This document shows positions 7,795-17,339 of a DNA stretch of 64,000 nucleotides, piece by piece (position 1 is the stretch's first letter; every line of letters starts with the position of its first letter). Source of the DNA: Kitasatospora sp. SolWspMP-SS2h (GTDB taxonomy: Bacteria > Actinomycetota > Actinomycetes > Streptomycetales > Streptomycetaceae). Location of the stretch: assembly GCF_003259315.1 (NCBI RefSeq), contig NZ_QLLT01000008.1:216292-280291 (forward strand). Reading direction: 5' to 3'. Under the pieces are notes generated by a model. It did no database searches. It worked only from the letters and a program-made list of their open reading frames with translations, and was not told the origin of the DNA. The translations under genes and the position numbers were made by a program.

Positions 7795-9090
7795 TCAGGA
7801 GACGCCGGCGGCCTGGCGCTCGTGCTGGTCCCGCACCGCCAGCGCGTGCGGGTCGGTGCGCGAGTCCCAGGCCAGCAGCTTCGGGATCGCCGCGGTCAGC
7901 GCCAGCACGCCCAGCACGCACAGCGCGCCACCGGCCCAGATCGAGCCGCGCACCCCGGCCAGCGCCGCCATCCCGCCGGCCCGCACCTGGCCCAGCTGCG
8001 GGCCCACCGAGTAGGAGAGCACCTCCACCCCGGCGAGCCGCCCGCGCAGCCCGTCGGGGATGGACTGGTTCCAGATCGTCGACCGGGCCACCCCGCTGAT
8101 CTGGTCGGCCCCGCCGGCCAGCGCCAGGAACAGCAGCACCAGCCAGATGTTCCCGACCAGCCCGGCCAGCGCCACCGCCCCGCCCCAGCCGAGCGCCGCG
8201 AACAGCAGCATCCGGCCGTGCCGGTGCACCCGGGCCGTCCAGCCGCCGGTGGCCGCCACCACCAGCGCCCCGGCCGCCGTCGCCCCGTACAGCAGACCGA
8301 GCGCCCACTCCGCGTCCAGCTCCGCGGCCAGGAACGGGTACAGCGCCACCGGGTAGGCGAACACCATCGCCACCAGGTCGATCGCGTACGTGCCCAGCAG
8401 GTCCTTGCGGCTCCAGGCGTACCCCAGGCCCTGGCCGATGGTGCGCAGCGAGGGGGCCTCGGCGCTCTCGGCGGGCGGCACCGGCCGCATCCGGACGATC
8501 AGCGCCAGCGAGAGCAGGAAGGTCAGCACGTCCAGCGCGTAGGCGCTGCGGGCGCCGGCCACCGCGACCACCACGCCCGCCAGCGGCGGACCGGCCACCG
8601 AGGCGACGTTGCGGTACAGCGAGTTGAGGGCGAACGCGGCGGGCAGCTGGTCGTGCGCCACCACCCGGGGGACCATCGAGTCCAGCGCCGGGCGCTGCAG
8701 ACCGGCCAGCGCCGCCGTCAGCGCCGCGACCAGGTAGATCGGCCACAGCAGCGGGTGCGGCAGCAGCGCGTTGGCCAGCAGCAGCGCCGACAGCAGGGCC
8801 AGCCCGGCCTCGCTGAGCAGCACCAGGCGCCGCCGGTCCAGCGCGTCCGCCAGGGCGCCGCCCCACAGGCCGAACACCACCAGCGGCACCAGCTCGAACG
8901 CGCCGACCAGGCCCACCGCGAAGGTCGAGTCGGTCAGCTGCTTGAGCTGGATCGGCAGCGCCACGAACGACAGGAAGCTGCCGAAGCCGGTCACGCACCC
9001 TGACGCCCAGAGCAGCCGGAAGTCCCGGGAGGCGCGCCAGGGCGTGAGATCCGGGAGGAGCCTGCGGAAGAACGGGGCGGTACGTGTCAC
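7795..9090 (-). CDS. MFS exporter (EntS-like, about 12 TM)
   Basis: 431 residues, GTG start at 9090 (no clear ribosome site; the exact start is uncertain). The first half has the MFS loop GGALADALDRRRLVLLSEAG after TM2, and the PALDSMVPRVVAHDQLPAAFALNS stretch is characteristic of the EntS/enterobactin-exporter group. A second motif (GLRGRLAGVEVLSY) sits near residue 345. The substrate is unknown and no biosynthetic genes adjoin it. Confidence 0.85.
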   Translation of the reverse strand: MTRTAPFFRRLLPDLTPWRASRDFRLLWASGCVTGFGSFLSFVALPIQLKQLTDSTFAVGLVGAFELVPLVVFGLWGGALADALDRRRLVLLSEAGLALLSALLLANALLPHPLLWPIYLVAALTAALAGLQRPALDSMVPRVVAHDQLPAAFALNSLYRNVASVAGPPLAGVVVAVAGARSAYALDVLTFLLSLALIVRMRPVPPAESAEAPSLRTIGQGLGYAWSRKDLLGTYAIDLVAMVFAYPVALYPFLAAELDAEWALGLLYGATAAGALVVAATGGWTARVHRHGRMLLFAALGWGGAVALAGLVGNIWLVLLFLALAGGADQISGVARSTIWNQSIPDGLRGRLAGVEVLSYSVGPQLGQVRAGGMAALAGVRGSIWAGGALCVLGVLALTAAIPKLLAWDSRTDPHALAVRDQHERQAAGVS

Positions 9091-9232
9091 ATGGCCAGAT
9101 GGTGCGCGACCGGGACGGGCCGGGGCAACCGGTTTTCCGGAGCTGCGACGGCGAGGGGCGGCGGTGGCGGTGGCGGCGGCACGGCCGGGGTGGCACGACC
9201 GGGCGGCTCCGGTCGGGCCCGGACGGCCCCGG

Positions 9233-9811
9233 CTACCAGCGCAGCACCGGCGAGGCGGCCAGCCGCTCCGCCAGCCGGGACAGCCGGGAGCGCGACGGAG
9301 CGGTCGCGGCGGCCGAGCTGACCAGGTGCTGGACCAGCTCGAACGGCTCCGGCGCGGCCTCCGGCACGGTGAGCCGCTCGTGCGCCAGGTCGGTCAGCTC
9401 CGGGTCGCCGTCGTCCAGGGCCAGCAGCACCGCCCCGGCCCGGCGGGCGTCGTCCAGCCGCTCCAGCAGCGGCGCGTCGGCCGGGCCGGGCGCCACCAGC
9501 AGCACCGTCGCGCCGGCGCGCGCCTCCGCGAGCCGGGGCAGCCCGCAGGCCAGGTGCTCCGGCGCGCCGGGCGGGACGGCGTGCCGCAGCAGCGTCGGGG
9601 CCAGCTCCGGCAGGCCCCCGTAGGCGGCCTCGTCGCTCAGGTGCGCCGCCAGGTGCCACGGCTCGTAGCGGGGGGTGCCGACCAGCAGCAGGCCGGTCGC
9701 GCTGCGCCTGGTCACCGAGGTGCGCAGCGCGGAGGCGAAGGCGCCCGCCCGCTCGGGCCAGCCGGTGCCGGCCAGCGACTGCCGGAGTGCGGAAACTCTC
9801 ACCGCGTCCAT
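9233..9811 (-). CDS. Conserved hypothetical protein, divergent from npdG
   Basis: 192 residues from ATG 9811 (MDAVRVSALRQSLAGTGWPE); ATG 9823 is in frame and possible, with no ribosome site for either. The protein is Ala/Leu-rich and soluble, with SATGLLLVGTPRYEPWHLAAHL and GATVLLVAPGPADAPLLERL segments suggesting a small alpha/beta fold. No known family was recognised. The short gap to the npdG start at 9859 implies a shared divergent promoter region. Confidence 0.65.
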   Translation of the reverse strand: MDAVRVSALRQSLAGTGWPERAGAFASALRTSVTRRSATGLLLVGTPRYEPWHLAAHLSDEAAYGGLPELAPTLLRHAVPPGAPEHLACGLPRLAEARAGATVLLVAPGPADAPLLERLDDARRAGAVLLALDDGDPELTDLAHERLTVPEAAPEPFELVQHLVSSAAATAPSRSRLSRLAERLAASPVLRW

Positions 9812-9858
9812 GCGCGACAGCATGCTGCCCCGACGCCCGGTTTGGCAGGATCTTGGCC

Positions 9859-10635
9859 ATGACGCAACCCGATTCAGTGAACGCGACGGCAGCGCACGCG
9901 ACGGCGGCTGACGAGACAGCCACGGACACGAAGGCCCCGAACGCGAAGGCCCCGGACGCGACGGCCGGACCCGGCCGGGACCTGCCCGACGTCTCCCGCC
10001 TCGTGGTGGGGGTCATCGGCGGCACCGGCGACCAGGGCCGCGGCCTCGCCCTGCGGCTGGCCAGGGCCGGACAGCGGGTGGTGGTCGGCTCCCGCAGCGC
10101 CGAGCGCGCCGCGGCCTGCGCCGCCGAACTGGGCCTGGGCATCCGCGGCGCCGACAACGCGGCCTGCGCCGCCGCCAGTGACGTGGTGATCGTCGCGGTG
10201 CCGTGGGAGGGCCACGCCGAGACGCTCACCTCGCTGCGCGCCGAACTCGCCGGGAAGATCGTGGTGGACTGCGTCAACCCGCTGGGCTTCGACAAGCAGG
10301 GCGCCTACCCGCTCCAGGTCCCCGAGGGCTCGGCCGCCCAGCAGGCCGCCGCGCTGCTGCCCGACTCCACCGTCACCGCCGCCTTCCACCACCTGTCGGC
10401 GGTGCTGCTCCAGGACGAGAGCGTGGAGCGGATCGACACCGACGTGATGGTGCTCGGCGAGGACCGGTCCGCCACCGACACCGTGCAGGCGCTGGCCTCC
10501 CGCATTCCCGGCATGCGCGGCGTCTTCGCCGGGCGGCTGCGCAACGCCCACCAGGTGGAGTCGCTGGTCGCCAACCTGATCTCGGTCAACCGCCGCTACA
10601 AGGCCCACGCGGGCCTGCGGATCACCGACGTGTGA
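9859..10635 (+). CDS. npdG: NADPH-dependent F420 reductase
   Basis: 258 residues, ATG at 9859. It couples NADP(H) to coenzyme F420 in the cytosol. Residues 1-46 are a low-complexity Ala/Thr/Lys tail. The Rossmann fold begins with VVGVIGGTGDQGRGLALRLA (a GxGxxG form), then VVVGSRSAERA for NADP ribose-phosphate binding, VVIVAVPWEGH, VDCVNPLGF and AAFHHLSAVLL, all typical of the F420-dependent NADP oxidoreductase family. Streptomycetes use reduced F420 for secondary-metabolite reductases. Monocistronic. Confidence 0.9.
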   Translation: MTQPDSVNATAAHATAADETATDTKAPNAKAPDATAGPGRDLPDVSRLVVGVIGGTGDQGRGLALRLARAGQRVVVGSRSAERAAACAAELGLGIRGADNAACAAASDVVIVAVPWEGHAETLTSLRAELAGKIVVDCVNPLGFDKQGAYPLQVPEGSAAQQAAALLPDSTVTAAFHHLSAVLLQDESVERIDTDVMVLGEDRSATDTVQALASRIPGMRGVFAGRLRNAHQVESLVANLISVNRRYKAHAGLRITDV

Positions 10636-10762
10636 GCCCGGCGCGCGCCGCGGCCCCGCCCGCGCCCCGGCGCGCGCCCCGCCGGGCCCCACCCCGCGGC
10701 CCGGCGGACCCGTTCGGTCGGCGAGAATGGCCGGGCACACCGCCACTCCGAGGAGCCCCGCC

Positions 10763-10960
10763 ATGCCCCGCAACGCCCTGTACGCCTCGATCGTCCTCGT
10801 CCTGGCGGTGACCGCCGCGGTGGTCTCCTTCGTCAAGGGCAACTGGCTGGGCGTGGTGTGGATCCTGATGGCGGGCGTGGCCAGCAACATCGCCTGGTAC
10901 CACGTCCGCAAGGACCGCGCCGAGCGCCGCGCCGCGACCACCGCCGCCGACCGGCGCTGA
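10763..10960 (+). CDS. Small two-TM membrane protein
   Basis: 65 residues. ATG 10763 is chosen over 10727 because GAGGAG lies just upstream. Two hydrophobic helices (ALYASIVLVLAVTAAVVSFV and WLGVVWILMAGVASNIAWYH) are followed by a charged tail (VRKDRAERRAATTAADRR). No family is recognised. A short direct repeat (CGGCGCTGAGCCGCC) covers its stop codon and recurs about 20 bp later. Confidence 0.65.
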   Translation: MPRNALYASIVLVLAVTAAVVSFVKGNWLGVVWILMAGVASNIAWYHVRKDRAERRAATTAADRR

Positions 10961-11016
10961 GCCGCCACCGGCCGGCGCTGAGCCGCCGCCGGGCCGCCGG
11001 CCCCGCCGGACGGGGC

Positions 11017-11829
11017 CTAGTTCTGCCAGAACCGGAACAGGTGGTCGCCGAGCGCCGGGTAGACCGGGTCGACGCCGAACAGGTCGAAGACGTGCAGCGT
11101 CCCCTCCTGGAGCCACTGCCCGACCTGGCTCTGCCACACCAGCGCGAACAGCAGCAGCATGCCGTACGGCGCGTACGGCGCGATCGCCCGGCGGGTCCGG
11201 TACGACAGCCAGGGCTCGACGATGCCGTAGCCGTCCAGGCCGGGCACCGGCAGCAGGTTCAGGATCGCGGCGGTGACCTGGAGGTAGGCGAGGAAGCCCA
11301 GCGCGGCCGGCAGCGGCGAGAGCGGGTACTCGATGCCGTCGGCGCTCGACGGCAGGTCCGGGTTGTCGAACCAGCCCTGGCTGATCAGCACCAGCGTCAC
11401 CACGCCGAACGCCACGTTCACCAGCGGCCCGGCCGCCGAGATCAGGCTGTGCTTGAGCCGGCCGGAGATCCGGTCCCGCTCGATGTACACCGCGCCGCCG
11501 GGCAGGCCGATCCCGCCCATGATCACGAAGACCACCGGCAGCACGAAGCTCAGCACCACGTGCCCGTACTTCAGCGGGTTCAGGGTCAGGTAGCCCTTGG
11601 TGCCGACCGTGAGGTCGCCGCCGGCCAGCGCGGTGCGGGCGTGCGCGTACTCGTGCAGGCAGAGCGAGACCATCCAGCCCGCCACCACGAACAGGAACAC
11701 GCCCATCCGGTCGTTGCCCCAGCCCGAGGCCAGCGCGATGCCGGAGGCGAGGAAGGTGCCGGCCAGCGCCAGGAAGATCGGGCTGACCCGGCTCTCCGCG
11801 CTGCGCTGGCCGGTGCTGGCGTAGGTCAT
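11017..11829 (-). CDS. Site-2 protease family membrane metallopeptidase (M50-like)
   Basis: 270 residues, ATG at 11829. About six membrane segments. The zinc motif HEYAHA (HExxH) lies in SLCLHEYAHARTALAGGD near residue 59, and the second motif is NLLPVPGLDGYG (the N-x-P-x-x-x-D-G box) near residue 200. GPLVNVAFGV matches the conserved G-P-x-x-N of the family. Short M50 proteins lacking a PDZ domain are common in actinobacteria; the substrate protein is unknown. Monocistronic. Confidence 0.85.
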   Translation of the reverse strand: MTYASTGQRSAESRVSPIFLALAGTFLASGIALASGWGNDRMGVFLFVVAGWMVSLCLHEYAHARTALAGGDLTVGTKGYLTLNPLKYGHVVLSFVLPVVFVIMGGIGLPGGAVYIERDRISGRLKHSLISAAGPLVNVAFGVVTLVLISQGWFDNPDLPSSADGIEYPLSPLPAALGFLAYLQVTAAILNLLPVPGLDGYGIVEPWLSYRTRRAIAPYAPYGMLLLFALVWQSQVGQWLQEGTLHVFDLFGVDPVYPALGDHLFRFWQN

Positions 11830-11952
11830 GACGAGAGGGCTCCGGGGATGGGGGGCGGGACAGGCGTCCGATCATGCCGCCGACCGGGCGCGGCAGACAA
11901 GCGGCGGACAAGCGGCCCCGGGTGAACGCACGGAAGCGGACGGACGTTCCGC

Positions 11953-12045
11953 CCCGTACGGAACGCCCGGCCGAGGAGCCGGACTGCCGCCCGGGCCCCC
12001 GGACTGCCGCCCGGACCGTCCCCCCGGCCGGGCGTTCCGTACGGG
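11953..12045. promoter_or_regulatory. 21-bp inverted repeat upstream of the BTAD regulator
   Basis: Perfect 21-bp arms at 11953-11973 (containing GTACGGAACGCCCGG) and 12025-12045, separated by 51 bp. The spacer holds a direct repeat of CCGGACTGCCGCCCGG. The right arm ends 39 bp before the GTG start at 12084, so it is placed like an operator pair or a large leader hairpin for that gene. Confidence 0.6.
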
Positions 12046-12083
12046 TGTGCGTCCGGCCCCGGCGCGTCCCCCAGAATGGGCGG

Positions 12084-15000
12084 GTGCACTACGGCATCCT
12101 CGGCACCACCACCGCCCACCACGACGACGGCACCCCGGTCGCGCTCGGCGGCGCCCGGCTGCGCGCCCTGCTGGCCGCGCTCGCCCTGCGCCAGGGCCGC
12201 CCCGTGCCCGCCGAGCTGCTCGCCGACGAGGTGTGGGCCGACGAGCCGCCGCAGGACGCCGCCGCCGCGCTGCAGACCCTGGTCGGCCGGCTGCGCCGCA
12301 CGGTGGGCCGGGCCGAGATCGGCTCCGGGCCCGCCGGGTACTGGCTGACCGACCCGCGCACCGACGTCGCCGAGTTCCAGCGCCGGGCCGCCGACGGCAC
12401 CCGCGCCCTCCGGGACGGCGACCCGGCCGCCGCCGCCGAGCAGCTCACCGCCGCGCTCGCGCTCTGGCGCGGCCCGGCCCTGGCCGACCTGCCCGACCGG
12501 ACCGCCCCCGCCGCCCGCCTGGAGGACCAGCGCGCGGAGGCCCGCCGGCACCGGCTGACCGCCGCGCTCGCCCTCGGCCGCACCGCCGAGGTCACCGCCG
12601 AACTCGCCGAACTCTGCCGCGACCACCCCTTCGACGAGCAGCTCCAGGCCCTCCAGCTGCGCGCCCTGCGGGCCGCCGGCCGCACCGCCGAGGCGCTCGA
12701 CCGCTACGAGGAGGTCCGGCGCACCCTGGCCGACCGGCTCGGCACCGACCCCGGCCCCGAACTGCGCGCCCTGCACCAGGAGTTGCTGCGCGCCGAGGCG
12801 CCCCCCGCGCCGGCCCCCGCCGCCGCGCCGCCGACCGCCCCGGCGGCCGGCAACCTCCGCCCCGGCCGGACCAGCTTCGTCGGCCGGGACGGCGAACTCA
12901 CCACCGTGGCCGACGCCCTGACGGCCGGCCGGCTCACCACCCTGACCGGCCCCGGCGGCTCCGGCAAGACCAGGCTGTCGGTCGAGGCCGGCCGCCGCGA
13001 GCAGGACGCCGCCCGCTGGCCCGGCGGCGTCTGGCAGGTCGAACTCGCCCCGCTGGAGGACCCGGCCGCCGTCCCCGACGCCGTCGCCTCCGCGCTCGGC
13101 CTGCGCGAGACCGTGCTGCACACCGGCGGCACCGTCGCCGAGGCCATCGAGGGCGGCCGCAAGGACCCGGTCTCCCGGCTGGTCGACCACCTCGGCCGCC
13201 GCCGCGTCCTGCTGCTGCTCGACAACTGCGAGCACGTCATCCAGGCCGCCGCCGACCTCGCCGACCGGCTGCTCGCCGACTGCCCCGGCGTCACCGTGCT
13301 CGCCACCAGCCGCGAACCGCTCGGCGTCCCCGGCGAGTCCGTGCTGCCGGTCGAGCCGCTGCCCGACCCGACCGCGCTGCGCCTGCTCGCCGAGCGCGGC
13401 GCCGCCGCCCGCCCCGGCTTCCGCACCGACCAGGACCCGGCCGCCTGCGCCGAGATCTGCCGCCGCCTGGACGGCCTGCCGCTGGCCATCGAACTGGCCG
13501 CCGCCCGGCTGCGCGGCATGACCCCGCGCCAGCTCGCCGACCGCCTCGACTCCCGGTTCGCCCTGCTCACGGCGGGCTCCCGGACCCTGCTGCCCCGCCA
13601 GCAGACCCTGCGCGCCGTCGTCGACTGGTCCTGGGACCTGCTCGGCGACCGCGAGCGCGCCGCGCTGCGCCGGCTGTCGGTGTTCGCCGGCGGCTGCACC
13701 CTGGAGGCCGCCGAGCAGGTCGTCGCCGACGGCGAGCTGGTGCGCCGCGAGGAGGTCGCCGACCTACTGCTCTCGCTGGTCGACAAGTCCCTGCTGGTGG
13801 CCGGGCTGGGCGAGCAGCCCCGCTACTGGATGCTGGAGACCATCCACGAGTACGCCGCCGAACGCCTCGCCGAGGCCGCCGAACCCGACACCGGCCACCG
13901 CCACACCGCCCACTACCGCGAACTCAGCCGCACCGCCTACCTGAACCTGCACGGCCCCGGTCAGCTCGACGAACTCGCCCGCCTCGACCGCGAGCAGGAG
14001 AACGTCCGGGCCGCGCTGCGCCGCGCCGTCGACACCGGCCGGGAGCAGGAGGGCCTCGTCCTGGTCCTGTCGATGGCCGGCTACTGGATGCTGCGCGACT
14101 ACCGCGCCGAGTCCCGCGCCTGGTACGACGCGGTCGCCGCGCTCGGCCCCGACCCGTACGCGGACGACGCCCCGCCGGCCGTCCCGCTCACCGCCGGGCC
14201 GCTGGACGCGCCGCCGCCGATGCCGCCCGAACTGCTCGACGAGGCCCGCCGCCAGCTCGGCCTGCACCGGCTGATCAGCCTGTTCTCCGGCGACCTGGGC
14301 CTGCTCGACAGCTCGGGCGCGCTGGACACCGCCGAACGCATCCTGGCCACCTACACCCCCGACCTGCCGCAGTCCTACCGGCAGCCGGTGCTCGCCCGGG
14401 TGTTCACCGTCTTCCTGACCGGCGAGATGGAGCGCACCCGCGAGGTGATGGACGACGCGGTGGCCGGCGCCCGGGTGCACGGCGGCCCGCTCGACCTGGC
14501 CTTCGCCCTGCAACTGCGGGCCCGGCTGCTCAACGACCTGGCCGGCGCGCTGGACCAGGCGATCGCCGACAGCGAGGAGGCGCTCGCCCTCTACACCGCG
14601 CTGGGCGACCGCTGGGGCATGTCCGACGCGCTCTCCGGCAAGGCCGAGAACGCCACCAAGTACGGCGACGCCGTCCAGGCCGAGGCGGCCTTCCGGCAGG
14701 CCATCGAGCTCTCCGTCCAGCTCGGCGCGCACCAGGAGGTCCCGATGCTGCGGGCCCGGCTCGGCGAGGTGCTGGCCGAGCGCGACCCGGAGGCCGGCGA
14801 GCGGATGGTCCGCGAGGCGGTCGCCGCCGCGTCCGAGGACCGGACCGACGCCGAGGGCGCCCGGATGTACGGGCGGCTGGTGCTGTGCAACCTGTCCGCG
14901 CGGCGCGGCGACTACGCCGGGGCGCTCGCGGTGCTCGACGAGCTGCCGGTCGACCCCGGCGCGCGCGGCCCGGTGCCCTCGGTGTTCACCGGCATCGTCG

Positions 15001-15419
15001 GCTGCATCCGCGGCTGGGTGGTGGCCCGGGCCGGCGACCCGGTGGCCGGGCTGGAGCTGATGCGGGCCGGGCGCCGCGCGATGACCGAGGTCGAGGCCGG
15101 CGCCACCGTCTTCGTCGAGCACATGGCGATGATGCTGATGACCCCGGTGGCCGGCGCCCTGGTCGAGTACGCCCGCGCGTTCGACGATCCCGCCGCCGCC
15201 CGCCGCGCCGCCGAACTGCTCGGCGCCCACGACGGCATCAGCGGCATGCCCGGCTCGTTCATGGAGCGCAGCGAGCACGCCCGGTGCGTCGCCGCGGCCC
15301 GCGAACTGCTGGGCGAGGACGACTACCTGGCCGCGTACGCGCGGGGCGGACGCCTCACGCTGCGCGAGGCGTCCGCCCTGTTGAACGACCCCGGCCCGTT
15401 CGGCGCCGGGTCCCGCTGA
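12084..15419 (+). CDS. SARP/AfsR-type regulator: wHTH-BTAD-NB-ARC-TPR
   Basis: 1111 residues. GTG 12084 gives the expected opening VHYGILGTTTAHHDDG; the AT-poor upstream region has no clear ribosome site. Domains in order: OmpR-like winged helix (about 10-85, LRALLAALALRQGRPV), BTAD helical repeats (about 90-235), P-loop NTPase of the NB-ARC type (GPGGSGKTRLS near 290, LLLLDNCEHV near 380, SREPLGVPGE near 412), then long TPR-like repeats to the end. Proteins of this size are ATP-dependent activators related to AfsR. It converges on a DrrAB-like exporter with 7 bp between stops. The target genes cannot be told. Confidence 0.9.
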   Translation: MHYGILGTTTAHHDDGTPVALGGARLRALLAALALRQGRPVPAELLADEVWADEPPQDAAAALQTLVGRLRRTVGRAEIGSGPAGYWLTDPRTDVAEFQRRAADGTRALRDGDPAAAAEQLTAALALWRGPALADLPDRTAPAARLEDQRAEARRHRLTAALALGRTAEVTAELAELCRDHPFDEQLQALQLRALRAAGRTAEALDRYEEVRRTLADRLGTDPGPELRALHQELLRAEAPPAPAPAAAPPTAPAAGNLRPGRTSFVGRDGELTTVADALTAGRLTTLTGPGGSGKTRLSVEAGRREQDAARWPGGVWQVELAPLEDPAAVPDAVASALGLRETVLHTGGTVAEAIEGGRKDPVSRLVDHLGRRRVLLLLDNCEHVIQAAADLADRLLADCPGVTVLATSREPLGVPGESVLPVEPLPDPTALRLLAERGAAARPGFRTDQDPAACAEICRRLDGLPLAIELAAARLRGMTPRQLADRLDSRFALLTAGSRTLLPRQQTLRAVVDWSWDLLGDRERAALRRLSVFAGGCTLEAAEQVVADGELVRREEVADLLLSLVDKSLLVAGLGEQPRYWMLETIHEYAAERLAEAAEPDTGHRHTAHYRELSRTAYLNLHGPGQLDELARLDREQENVRAALRRAVDTGREQEGLVLVLSMAGYWMLRDYRAESRAWYDAVAALGPDPYADDAPPAVPLTAGPLDAPPPMPPELLDEARRQLGLHRLISLFSGDLGLLDSSGALDTAERILATYTPDLPQSYRQPVLARVFTVFLTGEMERTREVMDDAVAGARVHGGPLDLAFALQLRARLLNDLAGALDQAIADSEEALALYTALGDRWGMSDALSGKAENATKYGDAVQAEAAFRQAIELSVQLGAHQEVPMLRARLGEVLAERDPEAGERMVREAVAAASEDRTDAEGARMYGRLVLCNLSARRGDYAGALAVLDELPVDPGARGPVPSVFTGIVGCIRGWVVARAGDPVAGLELMRAGRRAMTEVEAGATVFVEHMAMMLMTPVAGALVEYARAFDDPAAARRAAELLGAHDGISGMPGSFMERSEHARCVAAARELLGEDDYLAAYARGGRLTLREASALLNDPGPFGAGSR

Positions 15420-15426
15420 CCCACCG

Positions 15427-16254
15427 TCAGGTGCGCTTGCGGAAGCGGGCCACCGCCAGCGGCGCGGTCACCACGGTGATCGCCGCCGCCCAGAGCAGCA
15501 CCGTCACCACCGAGTTGCCCACCGGCTGGTCGTTGATCAGGGCGCGGCAGGCGTCGGCCAGCGCGGACAGCGGGTTGTGCTTGGTGAACGCCTGCAGCCA
15601 GCCCGGCATGGTGGTCGGGTCGGCGAAGATCGAGCTGCCGAACTGCAGCGGCATCATCACGATCATCGACATGCCCTGCACGGCCTGGGCGCTGCGCAGC
15701 GACATGCCCAGCAGCATCGACACCCACATCAGCGAGGAGCCGAACACCAGCGACAGGCCGACCGCGGCCAGCAGCTTCAACGGGCCGCCGTCGATGTCCA
15801 TCCCGAGGGCCATCGCGAAGCCGATCAGCACCGCGAAGGCGACCACCGCCCGCAGCGTCTCCGCGATCATCTTCGACAGCAGCACCGCGGAGCGCCCGAT
15901 CGGCAGGGTGCGGAAGCGGTCCATCACGCCGGTCTGGAAGTCGGTGTTCAGGCCGGTGCCCAGCGCCATCGCCAGGTTGAGGCCGGTGGTGCCGAGCAGG
16001 CCGGGCACCATGTACTGCATGTACTGGTGCTGTCCGCCGGCCATCGCGCCGCCGAACACGTAGACGAACAGCAGGATCATGATGACCGGGACCAGCAGCG
16101 CGTCCAGCATCGACTCCGGGTCGGCCTTGATCCGCATCAGGTTCCGGCGGGTCAGCGCGCCCAGGTGGCGCAGGTTGGCCCGCAGGCCGATCCGGGTGTC
16201 GTCCTCGGTGACGGCGGCCGGCGCGGGGGCGGGGTTCAGGGTGGCGGTGCTCAT
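15427..16254 (-). CDS. ABC-2 type permease (DrrB family)
   Basis: 275 residues, ATG at 16254 overlapping the ATPase stop by 4 bp (ATGA). Six hydrophobic segments, including LVPVIMILLFVYVFGGAMAG and VAFAVLIGFAMALGMDI. The ABC-2 signature is seen in MDRFRTLPIGRSAVLLSKM. It forms the membrane part of a drug- or lipid-type exporter with the ATPase encoded upstream; DrrAB relatives export daunorubicin-like compounds, but the substrate here is unknown. Confidence 0.9.
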   Translation of the reverse strand: MSTATLNPAPAPAAVTEDDTRIGLRANLRHLGALTRRNLMRIKADPESMLDALLVPVIMILLFVYVFGGAMAGGQHQYMQYMVPGLLGTTGLNLAMALGTGLNTDFQTGVMDRFRTLPIGRSAVLLSKMIAETLRAVVAFAVLIGFAMALGMDIDGGPLKLLAAVGLSLVFGSSLMWVSMLLGMSLRSAQAVQGMSMIVMMPLQFGSSIFADPTTMPGWLQAFTKHNPLSALADACRALINDQPVGNSVVTVLLWAAAITVVTAPLAVARFRKRT

Positions 16255-17231
16255 GCGACGGGCTCCTTGTCACGGGTCTGGGCGGGGACGGCGGACTTGC
16301 CGGTGATGGACAGGAACACCTCGTCCAGGCTGGGCAGCTTGGTGTCGATGCCCGCCACCCCGTAGCCGCGGGTGCCCAGCACCCCGATCACGGTGGTCAG
16401 CTGCCCGGCGTCGGTCAGGTGCACCGACAGCAGCTCCGACTCGGCCGAGAAGGTGGCCGGGACGCCGGCCTCACGGAGCACCCGGGCCATCTCCGGCAGC
16501 TGCGCCGGGTCGGTCGGCCGCACCTGCAGGCTCTGCCCGCCCACCTGCGTCTTGAGCTCCTCGACGCCGCCGTTGGCGATCACCCGGCCCTTGTCGATCA
16601 CGGTCAGGGCGTGCGCGAGCTGCTCGGCCTCCTCCATGTACTGGGTGGTCAGCAGCACCGTCGACCCCTCGCCGACCATCCGCTGCACCTCGTCCCAGAC
16701 CTCGTTGCGGGTGCGCGGGTCGAGGCCGGTGGTGGGCTCGTCCAGGTAGAGCACCCGGGGGCGGCCGATCATCGAGGCCGCGAGGTCCAGCCGGCGGCGC
16801 ATGCCGCCCGAGTAGCCCTTGGCGGGCCGCTTGGCCGCCTCGGTGAGCGAGAAGCGCTCCAGCAGCTCGGCGGCGCGGGCCTTGGCGTCCTTCGCGGACA
16901 GGTCCAGCAGGCGCCCGATCAGGTACAGGTTCTCGTAGCCCGACAGCAGCTCGTCCACCGAGGCGTACTGGCCGGTCAGGCCGATGGTGCGGCGCAGCTG
17001 CTTGGGCTGGCGCAGCACGTCGTAGCCGCCGACGAACGCGGTGCCCGCGTCCGGCTTGATCAGCGTCGACAGCACCCGGACCAGGGTGGTCTTCCCGGCC
17101 CCGTTCGGCCCGAGCAGCCCCAGCACCGTCCCCTCGCGCACCGTCAGGTCGACCCCGTCCAGGGCCTTCGTCTCCCCGTAGTGCTTCACGATGCCGTGGA
17201 CCTCCACGGCGTTGCGCTCGATTCGTGTCAT
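16251..17231 (-). CDS. ABC exporter ATP-binding subunit (DrrA family)
   Basis: 326 residues, ATG at 17231. Walker A GPNGAGKTT near residue 40, Q-loop GLTGQYASVDELLSGYENL, ABC signature YSGGMRRRLDLA near 141, Walker B VLYLDEPTTGLD near 160 and switch His replaced in LLTTQYMEEAEQLA (TTQ, as in the DrrA group). The C-terminal about 90 residues are the regulatory extension of DrrA proteins. Co-transcribed with the permease. Confidence 0.92.
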   Translation of the reverse strand: MTRIERNAVEVHGIVKHYGETKALDGVDLTVREGTVLGLLGPNGAGKTTLVRVLSTLIKPDAGTAFVGGYDVLRQPKQLRRTIGLTGQYASVDELLSGYENLYLIGRLLDLSAKDAKARAAELLERFSLTEAAKRPAKGYSGGMRRRLDLAASMIGRPRVLYLDEPTTGLDPRTRNEVWDEVQRMVGEGSTVLLTTQYMEEAEQLAHALTVIDKGRVIANGGVEELKTQVGGQSLQVRPTDPAQLPEMARVLREAGVPATFSAESELLSVHLTDAGQLTTVIGVLGTRGYGVAGIDTKLPSLDEVFLSITGKSAVPAQTRDKEPVA

Positions 17232-17266
17232 GGGACCACCGTGCCGGGCCCGGCTGTCACGACGCT

Positions 17267-17303
17267 GTCAGCCCGCTGTCAGGCGGGCTGACAGCGGGCT
17301 GAC
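17267..17303. promoter_or_regulatory. 15-bp inverted repeat between panB and the ABC operon
   Basis: Perfect 15-bp arms, GTCAGCCCGCTGTCA (17267-17281) and its complement (17289-17303), with a 7-nt loop. It is 37 bp downstream of panB and 36 bp upstream of the ATPase start on the same strand, so it may be the panB terminator, an operator for the ABC operon, or both. A further CTGTCA half-site lies at 17254. Confidence 0.6.
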
Positions 17304-17339
17304 GGGGGTCCCTGGGGGTCCCGGGGGAGGGGCGGGGTG

